The position numbers were made by a program, and so were the translations under genes. Below are positions 12,201-13,229 of a DNA stretch of 13,229 nt, piece by piece. The stretch comes from Omnitrophica bacterium RBG_13_46_9. Lineage in GTDB: Bacteria; Omnitrophota; Gorgyraeia; JABMRN01; RBG-13-46-9. The stretch spans positions 1 through 13,229 of the forward strand of contig MHFD01000037.1 in assembly GCA_001804045.1 (NCBI GenBank), read 5' to 3'. Within the stretch, counting starts at the first letter, position 1. Each line of letters opens with the position of its first letter. The notes below the pieces were generated by a model. It was not told where the DNA came from, ran no database searches, and saw only the letters and a program-made list of their open reading frames with translations.

Positions 12201-13228
12201 CCAAGATTTCCATGGGTACGCGTCATCCGGATCAGCATGTCGGAAAAAGTTGTATAGACGTTGGCTGTTAGGCTTATATAGCTTAAAGTCACCAGTTTGC
12301 CTAATTCTTCGCTTCTTATAAATTTTGCCTGTTCATCTCCGGGCAACTTGCTGAACTCTGCCGCCGGTTCCAGGATTTCGCTTGGCAACGAGTCCCAAAG
12401 CTGTCTATATAGCTCTGTCGCCTGGCATATCTCCTGCAGATTGGCTTCTAAGATATTATTGTAGGATTTCGCAATACCGTCTATCGCGCTATACACTATG
12501 GTAAGAGCTGCGACTAGATTGGTGATATCCTGCTGGGCGGCTTCATGGCCGGGTTCTACTATAGACAGGTCTTCGTCCGCAGACCTTCTCATCGAAAGCA
12601 CCGTTCTCAAATCAGCGCCTGTTGATGTAAAGTTAAACCCTGAGAATGATCCTATCGCAGTTGCGACTGACTCTGGAATTTGGATTCCGGAAACCGCTCC
12701 CGTCTCAGGGGATTCTACGGGGGTTTCGACAACAGCAGCTTCTTCCGGAGCGGCTGTTTCAGGCGCACTTACCTCATCGGCGCTAGTCACTGCGGGTTGT
12801 GGTTTGGGCTCTTCTATTTTTTTTGCGCCCATCATGGCTTCCGCAACTTTTGCCGTCTGCGGCCTGGCTAAAATCTCTTCCGCCTCTGTATCATGTCTCT
12901 CTAAATCTGGCATTGCTTTTACGCACGCATTATATGCGTCGGCATGCTCTCTATAAAGCTCGCTGGAGACCTTTATCTTTACAAAAGGGTCTTTGGTTAT
13001 CATGGCTCCCCATCTACGTATGGTTGTTTTAAGACTCGGGAAGCGCTGCGCGAACTCCTGGCGATATCTCTGCACATAAACCCGTTCTTCTTCTCCCTTT
13101 GCTTTTTCTACTTTCCTCCATAAAGTTTGCAAGGTGGAGACTGCTTTTTCCGCCGTTTCCTTGTAAACCGCTGCTTCCTCATCTAAAGAAAGTTCTTTGC
13201 CTTCCCTCGGTGAAAGCGGTTCTACCGT
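2..13228 (-). CDS. Internal fragment of a giant multidomain membrane/glycosidase/kinase-like/HAD protein
   Basis: This is a single stop-free frame of 4,409 codons with neither start nor stop inside the window. I translated it throughout and found recognisable folds in one phase from end to end: helical repeats, membrane helices, three related beta-sandwiches, a GH-A-like glycosidase, a duplicated membrane module, two kinase-like modules, a zinc deaminase and two HAD phosphatase-like domains. Unrelated domains follow each other without frame change, gap, ribosome-binding site or stop, so this is one gene rather than an operon. Very few bacterial proteins are this long; comparable multi-kilobase open frames are known from Omnitrophota and some other uncultured lineages. 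The function of the whole is unknown. The chain holds both exported-type modules (twin-arginine-like segments, glycosidase) and cytosolic-type modules (deaminase, HAD), so it either spans the membrane several times or is processed. Certain: the open frame. Inferred: taxon and function. Confidence 0.96.
230..1010 (-). other. HAD superfamily (type IIB-like) phosphatase domain 2, motifs intact (r4073-4333)
   Basis: All four HAD motifs are present: motif I AVISDFDGVDRD (Asp4080 nucleophile, Asp4082 acid/base), motif II ITLTG (Thr4115), motif III Lys in SKDKG (Lys4269/4271), and motif IV VVIIGDMVGTKRDPGNDRG (Asp4290, Asp4301). The roughly 150 residues between II and III form a type II cap, as in Cof-type, sucrose-phosphatase and mannosylglycerate-phosphatase relatives. 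Motif IV carries an insertion between GD and ND (GTKRDPG) compared with the compact GDs.ND form. Unlike HAD 1, this copy should be catalytically competent. It probably hydrolyses a sugar phosphate or similar substrate; substrate unknown. Confidence 0.82.
1020..2269 (-). other. Unassigned region between kinase-like module 2 and HAD 2 (r3654-4069)
   Basis: About 415 residues. It begins with helices after the kinase-like module (EIFEWAKAVLDEERAQLLAD), then a mixed alpha/beta part with VLMTDLDIYQKVRDIEEEGG and a beta-rich patch (MYFHPIERGGYVGVKVRKID). Lys/Glu-rich helices follow (HFYDHTQLVYDTIAREFG), then a strand pair (YPFRIDLNNFTVERKDGVF). It has no membrane segments and no motif I can tie to a family. 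It could hold one or two unrecognised domains. Confidence 0.4.
2270..2830 (-). other. Kinase-like module 2 with intact catalytic residues (r3467-3653)
   Basis: Reads like a protein-kinase/aminoglycoside-phosphotransferase-type fold. TVCVYANESKTMVVKEL holds a candidate ATP-binding Lys3498, then hinge-like YLFAHPYMGHLVIRYVVLPN. The catalytic loop is EWDIKSSNYG (Asp3619, Asn3624) and, 14 residues after the Asn, a metal-binding LDMG (Asp3638). Lys-to-Asp spacing of about 120 residues fits the fold. A helix before the loop (AIERGDLETSKLLMDEY) matches that in module 1, so the two are paralogues. Substrate unknown; the large family includes kinases of small molecules. Fold assignment is by motif reading only; upstream boundary may extend to about 3080. 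Confidence 0.55.
3080..3808 (-). other. Unassigned region between deaminase and kinase-like module 2 (r3141-3383)
   Basis: About 240 residues of alpha/beta sequence. It opens with a helical stretch (CKNREGKVDRRQLEIALKA). A possible nucleotide- or ligand-binding strand-turn follows (FRIIIAGGDKNCINVIEEI), then a Lys/Asp-rich helical part and NIYKRFGLPSQEV near the end. The AGGD strand end recalls a Rossmann-type turn, but the glycine pattern is incomplete. I do not recognise a family. Confidence 0.4.
3809..4204 (-). other. Zinc-dependent deaminase domain, RibD/CMP-dCMP type (r3009-3140)
   Basis: Zinc ligands are visible: HAE (His3062, with Glu3064 as proton shuttle) and LEPCDQCAQAI (Cys3091, Cys3094), with the usual spacing. 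The sequence after them, VVIATLDPGPKMGTGEGV, then LRWAGIDV, matches the RibD N-terminal deaminase pattern (DPNP..GKG...L..AGI.V). It starts with a nucleotide-deaminase-like strand (GVAADLIDNEGNVIV). Catalytic residues are intact, so deamination of a pyrimidine-type or related amine substrate is likely. No RibD-type reductase follows that I can recognise, and no other riboflavin gene is present, so a role in flavin synthesis is not supported by context. Confidence 0.85.
4367..5245 (-). other. HAD superfamily (type IIB-like) phosphatase domain 1 with degenerate motif I (r2662-2954)
   Basis: The order of HAD motifs is clear: motif I VMICDMINTLTDSS, motif II FAVLSGTS (Ser2706), motif III Lys in GIDKSFGIENI (Lys2896) and motif IV FFGDAFGQDENDEPAL (Asp2919, Asp2927). 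The large segment between II and III fits a type II cap as in Cof-like phosphatases and eukaryotic-type phosphomannomutase. Motif I normally reads DxDxT; here the nucleophile Asp2672 is kept but the second Asp, the general acid/base, is Ile2674. Loss of it should cripple phosphatase turnover, so this copy may bind ligand, or be inactive. It follows kinase-like module 1 directly. Confidence 0.75.
5410..5870 (-). other. Kinase-like module 1, probably inactive (r2454-2606)
   Basis: A helical segment (AVKEGEIDEAKGFLDEAAQI) leads into GYWPRNCLANIG and, 14 residues after the Asn, VFVDRPD. Kinase-like module 2 has the same frame with equal spacing: AIERGDLETSKLLMDEY, then WDIKSSNYG, then ALDMG. This resembles the catalytic loop (D-x-x-x-x-N) and DFG motif of the protein-kinase/aminoglycoside-phosphotransferase fold. 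In this copy the catalytic-loop Asp is Arg2575, while Asn2580 and Asp2594 are kept, so it would be a pseudokinase if the fold assignment is right. The N-lobe (YVVLERNPG region) is weak. Bounds are approximate. Confidence 0.5.
5978..6379 (-). other. Duplicated membrane module B with DIGHD and YHE motifs (r2284-2417)
   Basis: The second copy of the membrane module follows the glycosidase. It has FAPISGWSLLGLGGGLDW, then two hydrophobic helices (SGGILLYLLRYI; VLGVLGLAILGVVSAVFLL), then ILTHDIGHDNAALEVLEQIS, then YEDIVYHEYFGYH and GLLAFVPG. His2377, His2399, Glu2400 and His2405 match module A at the same spacing. An extra His (THDIGHD) occurs only here. Keeping these polar residues while the membrane helices diverge argues that the motif is functional. 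Family unknown; a membrane-embedded metal-dependent enzyme is one possibility. Confidence 0.7.
6407..7291 (-). other. Clan GH-A-like glycoside hydrolase domain, (beta/alpha)8 (r1980-2274)
   Basis: About 295 residues, the usual size of a GH5/GH26-type catalytic barrel. Landmarks in order: LSGISMYYSP at the barrel start; INVVRLFTLCDL (beta-2 with the conserved Arg); IKLIPVLFDF (beta-3); AVLAWEPMNEPEG with the Asn-Glu-Pro acid/base, Glu2147 (codon 6788-6790); IMQIHWYSHM (beta-6, conserved His and Tyr); KVIYGEAEPAD with the likely nucleophile Glu2237 (codon 6518-6520); and DGVLFWHDKKT (beta-8 Trp). Both catalytic glutamates and the supporting residues are present, so it should be an active retaining beta-glycosidase acting outside the cytoplasm. 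Substrate (beta-glucan, mannan or other) cannot be told. Confidence 0.85.
7370..7894 (-). other. Carbohydrate-binding-like beta-sandwich module 3 (r1779-1953)
   Basis: About 175 residues, clearly paralogous to module 2: DGLVLTADLRGGDAQKTKGE, LDIRYSQLPGF, GPVDLSKVKF, NGIQIFTKS, WRSQYGNWNN, GEMEVSYTPTRKSQDPQA, GFDPQNIAMIGIKVAIGSGS and GPVTVTEFKTE. It sits directly upstream of the glycoside hydrolase with a short Glu/Lys linker, the usual place for a carbohydrate-binding accessory module. A short insertion (VTRDSSGNE) before the Trp strand distinguishes it from module 2. It probably positions the hydrolase on its glycan; ligand unknown. Confidence 0.75.
7922..8014 (-). other. Internal twin-arginine-like hydrophobic segment 2 (r1739-1769)
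   Basis: Three consecutive Arg residues lead into a hydrophobic stretch: VRRRDVVISGSLGLASLV, then LSPFISAVSSAAA. The layout (basic twin Arg, small/hydrophobic core, Ala-Ser-Ala end) is that of a Tat-type signal peptide, including a possible AxA-like end. It precedes beta-sandwich 3 just as segment 1 precedes beta-sandwich 1. It looks like the former N-terminus of an exported CBM-glycosidase protein captured inside the fusion; that reading is inference. Confidence 0.55.
8078..8491 (-). other. Duplicated membrane module A with DIGHD and YHE motifs (r1580-1717)
   Basis: This module of about 138 residues starts with FRPISAWSALGLGGGVDW. Two hydrophobic helices follow, then an amphipathic segment with LTTDIGHDKAALEELQTIS, then YEQIMYHENFPGH and a last hydrophobic stretch (GLIAFIPVIWAL). 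His1673 (GHD), His1695 and Glu1696 (YHE) and His1701 all recur in module B at identical spacing (22 and 6 residues). Conserved His, Asp and Glu near the membrane suggest a metal site or catalytic site, but I do not recognise the family. The LGLGGG-DW start is probably a membrane re-entry or helix cap. Confidence 0.7.
8579..9100 (-). other. Carbohydrate-binding-like beta-sandwich module 2 (r1377-1550)
   Basis: About 174 residues, closely related to module 3. Conserved boxes in order: W.VQD, DGLELIADLKGKDAQRSKGE, LDLRSVQLPGF, GPLDLSNVKV, FNGVQIFARS, a Trp-Ser-Ser-Gln-Tyr strand, GEIELSYTPT, DPQA, GFDPGNVRILGIKLGIGSGS and GPVTVTQIKVE. Exposed aromatics (Trp, Tyr) near the FARS..W..QY strand are typical of sugar-binding faces. 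It lies right before membrane module A. The family resembles CBM or galactose-binding-like jelly rolls; exact CBM family and ligand not determined. Confidence 0.72.
9125..9616 (-). other. Carbohydrate-binding-like beta-sandwich module 1 (r1205-1368)
   Basis: About 164 residues of predominantly beta sequence, the most diverged of three copies. It shares with copies 2 and 3 the core NGVQLFARD, a Trp/Gly strand (DGWMEVKYMPLE), a GFNPAFIRSLGIRI box and the closing strand VIGVKDVKIEPL. The layout resembles galactose-binding-like or CBM-type jelly rolls found beside glycoside hydrolases. This copy lacks the DAQ..KGE..LD box of the other two, keeping only KKGAAFTEF. It probably binds glycan on the exported side; the ligand is unknown. 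Confidence 0.65.
9656..9727 (-). other. Internal twin-arginine-like hydrophobic segment 1 (r1168-1191)
   Basis: The sequence SRRMVIGMMPLSLVYVLL opens with Ser-Arg-Arg-x-Val-Ile, close to the Tat consensus S/T-R-R-x-F-L-K, and is followed by a moderately hydrophobic stretch and a short polar tail. In a normal protein this would be an N-terminal Tat signal peptide ahead of an exported domain. Here it lies deep inside a giant chain, directly before beta-sandwich 1. A similar segment precedes beta-sandwich 3. Whether it acts as a signal, acts only as a membrane helix, or is a relic of gene fusion is inference. Confidence 0.55.
9806..9877 (-). other. Predicted transmembrane helix TM6 (r1118-1141)
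   Basis: A hydrophobic helix (it includes WGVVPGWLGMLGMVIATIAI) flanked by Arg-Tyr-Leu-Tyr on its C-terminal side. It lies about 27 residues before the twin-arginine-like segment, so the chain probably returns to the cytoplasm here before the second hydrophobic run. Confidence 0.75.
9878..10300 (-). other. Unassigned soluble segment before TM6 (r977-1117)
   Basis: Begins with an amphipathic, partly hydrophobic helix (PFLRLLGILIMLDRLTRKP) that may lie on the membrane. An alpha/beta stretch follows with Lys-rich strands (KKVFIDLKTKKGPKYLAVYL) and a His-containing helix (ERHSVEDVLHVEHFLG). No catalytic signature is recognised. It precedes TM6 and the twin-arginine-like segment, so it is probably cytoplasmic. 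Confidence 0.45.
10301..10759 (-). other. Long charged low-complexity region (r824-976)
   Basis: About 150 residues dominated by Glu, Lys, Ala, Arg and Ser. The first part is basic and helix-prone (KPEERERMERDRQERIKRAQ), followed by alternating acidic/basic coiled-coil-like sequence and an acidic tract (LSDEEEETP). It has no hydrophobic core and no catalytic motif. It is probably a disordered or coiled-coil spacer on the cytoplasmic side between TM5 and the next soluble segment. Confidence 0.75.
10808..11002 (-). other. Two predicted transmembrane helices TM4-TM5 (r743-807)
   Basis: TM4 (r743-764, begins IAGFAVGGLLIGEITEVLIG) and TM5 (r786-807, begins VSGWVYGVGVAIGITVLVII) form a Gly-rich hairpin. 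TM5 is followed by a basic, Trp-containing segment (LRFRVEEWMIKKGW) typical of an interfacial cytoplasmic border. TM4 contains two Glu residues (GEITE), unusual in a plain anchor, which might be functional or helix-packing. No family recognised. Confidence 0.75.
11003..11521 (-). other. Unassigned soluble segment between TM3 and TM4 (r570-742)
   Basis: About 170 residues of mixed alpha/beta character between membrane helices. It includes a run resembling an alternating beta-alpha fold (RIKAIKLLFESSLNVNLILAG) and ends with strands (FVIEERNIGGKDSVIRL) before TM4. I recognise no catalytic motif. It could be a small regulatory or ligand-binding domain on the cytoplasmic side; that is inference from the basic residues just before it. 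Confidence 0.5.
11522..11833 (-). other. Three predicted transmembrane helices TM1-TM3 (r466-569)
   Basis: There are three hydrophobic runs of helix length: TM1 at r466-489 (begins WLDWVIMSALVIG), TM2 at r513-531 (begins WVALHMAIPVMVLFAIVGF) and TM3 at r551-569 (LHTMLLMLFIGVIAYRAVF). The stretch between TM1 and TM2 is basic (QERNN, RTGTGR), as is the sequence after TM3 (GRWPW..KLSRKVER), which by the positive-inside rule suggests both face the cytoplasm. This is the first membrane anchor of the chain in the window. No transporter or enzyme signature is recognisable. Confidence 0.8.
12002..12208 (-). repeat. Helical tandem repeat unit 2 (r341-409)
   Basis: This is the second copy of the helical unit and begins exactly where unit 1 ends (NLGEIKQAIALYKQFWNSLP against NLQEICQATELYRQLWDSLP). 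It is slightly shorter and runs out in a basic stretch (KATEIIKKRLAATKDRK). The copies have diverged clearly at the DNA level, so the duplication is old and maintained. No catalytic residues are evident. Confidence 0.75.
12209..12442 (-). repeat. Helical tandem repeat unit 1 (r263-340)
   Basis: A 78-residue unit directly followed by a related copy. Shared positions are NLxEIxQAxxLYxQxWxSLP near the start, then a Phe-Ser and an EEQAK/DEQAK box, then a Ser-Glu-(E/H)-Leu box. The predicted structure is all-helical and recalls TPR-like or other solenoid repeats, but I cannot name the family. It sits between a Pro/Glu linker and the first membrane helix, so it probably forms a scaffold or contact surface. 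Similarity to unit 2 is read directly from the translation; the fold is inferred. Confidence 0.75.
12698..12829 (-). other. Pro/Glu/Ala-rich flexible linker (r134-177)
   Basis: About 44 residues of low-complexity sequence built from Pro, Glu, Ala, Val and Thr (it includes APETAAPEEAAVVETPVESP). The composition fits a disordered interdomain tether between the first helical region and the tandem helical repeats. It has no membrane segment and no motif. Confidence 0.7.
12830..13228 (-). other. Charged alpha-helical region (r1-133)
   Basis: This is the first stretch of the giant protein visible in the window. It is rich in Glu, Lys, Arg and Ala with regular hydrophobic spacing (for example AEKAVSTLQTLWRKVEKAKG), which suggests amphipathic helices or coiled coil. 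It has no membrane segment and no catalytic motif I recognise. It leads into a Pro/Glu/Ala-rich linker and probably forms part of a helical scaffold continuing from upstream of the window. No function can be assigned. Confidence 0.6.
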
Positions 13229-13229
13229 C

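Noticed and set aside
12209..12442. CRISPR-like or satellite DNA repeat
   Set aside because: Repeats are protein-level, diverged in DNA, with no spacer structure.
2..13228. Operon of separate genes with missed stops or programmed frameshifts
   Set aside because: All domains are in one phase, with no stop and no gap between them, so neither overlap nor frameshifting is needed.

Overview
The whole 13.2 kb window is one uninterrupted minus-strand reading frame. In the frame whose plus-strand triplets start at positions 2, 5, 8 and so on up to 13226, I met no TAA, TAG or TGA codon over 4,409 codons. The frame is open at both window edges, so this is an internal piece of a giant gene of more than 4,409 codons; the true start lies beyond 13229 and the stop lies before 1. 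I see no intergenic DNA, RNA gene, promoter, terminator, CRISPR array or insertion sequence. Plus-strand reading frames and short minus-strand frames in other phases are shadows of this gene. Residue numbers below count from the first codon in the window (r1 = 13228-13226).

Layout in protein order, from high to low coordinates. (1) r1-409: charged helical region, Pro/Glu linker and two tandem ~75-aa helical repeats. (2) r466-1141: six predicted membrane helices separated by a soluble segment, a long acidic/basic low-complexity stretch (r824-976) and another soluble segment. (3) r1168-2417: a block that looks like fused exported carbohydrate-active proteins. It runs twin-arginine-like hydrophobic segment, beta-sandwich 1, beta-sandwich 2, membrane module A, second twin-arginine-like segment, beta-sandwich 3, a clan GH-A-like (beta/alpha)8 glycoside hydrolase with both catalytic glutamates, then membrane module B, a copy of A. 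(4) r2418 to the end: soluble, cytosolic-looking domains. These are kinase-like module 1 (catalytic Asp replaced), HAD phosphatase-like 1 (second motif-I Asp replaced), a RibD/CMP-dCMP-type zinc deaminase, an unassigned region, kinase-like module 2 (key residues kept), an unassigned region, and HAD phosphatase-like 2 (motifs kept).

The protein therefore joins helical scaffold, membrane, glycan-binding, glycan-cleaving, phosphotransfer, phosphatase and deaminase modules in one chain, with several modules duplicated. Giant multidomain proteins of this kind are known from uncultured bacterial lineages, notably Omnitrophota (OP3). Assignment to that group is inference from gene size and architecture only. 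What the chain does is unknown. A surface or predation-related machine, or a polyprotein cut into separate parts, are both possible, and nothing here decides between them.
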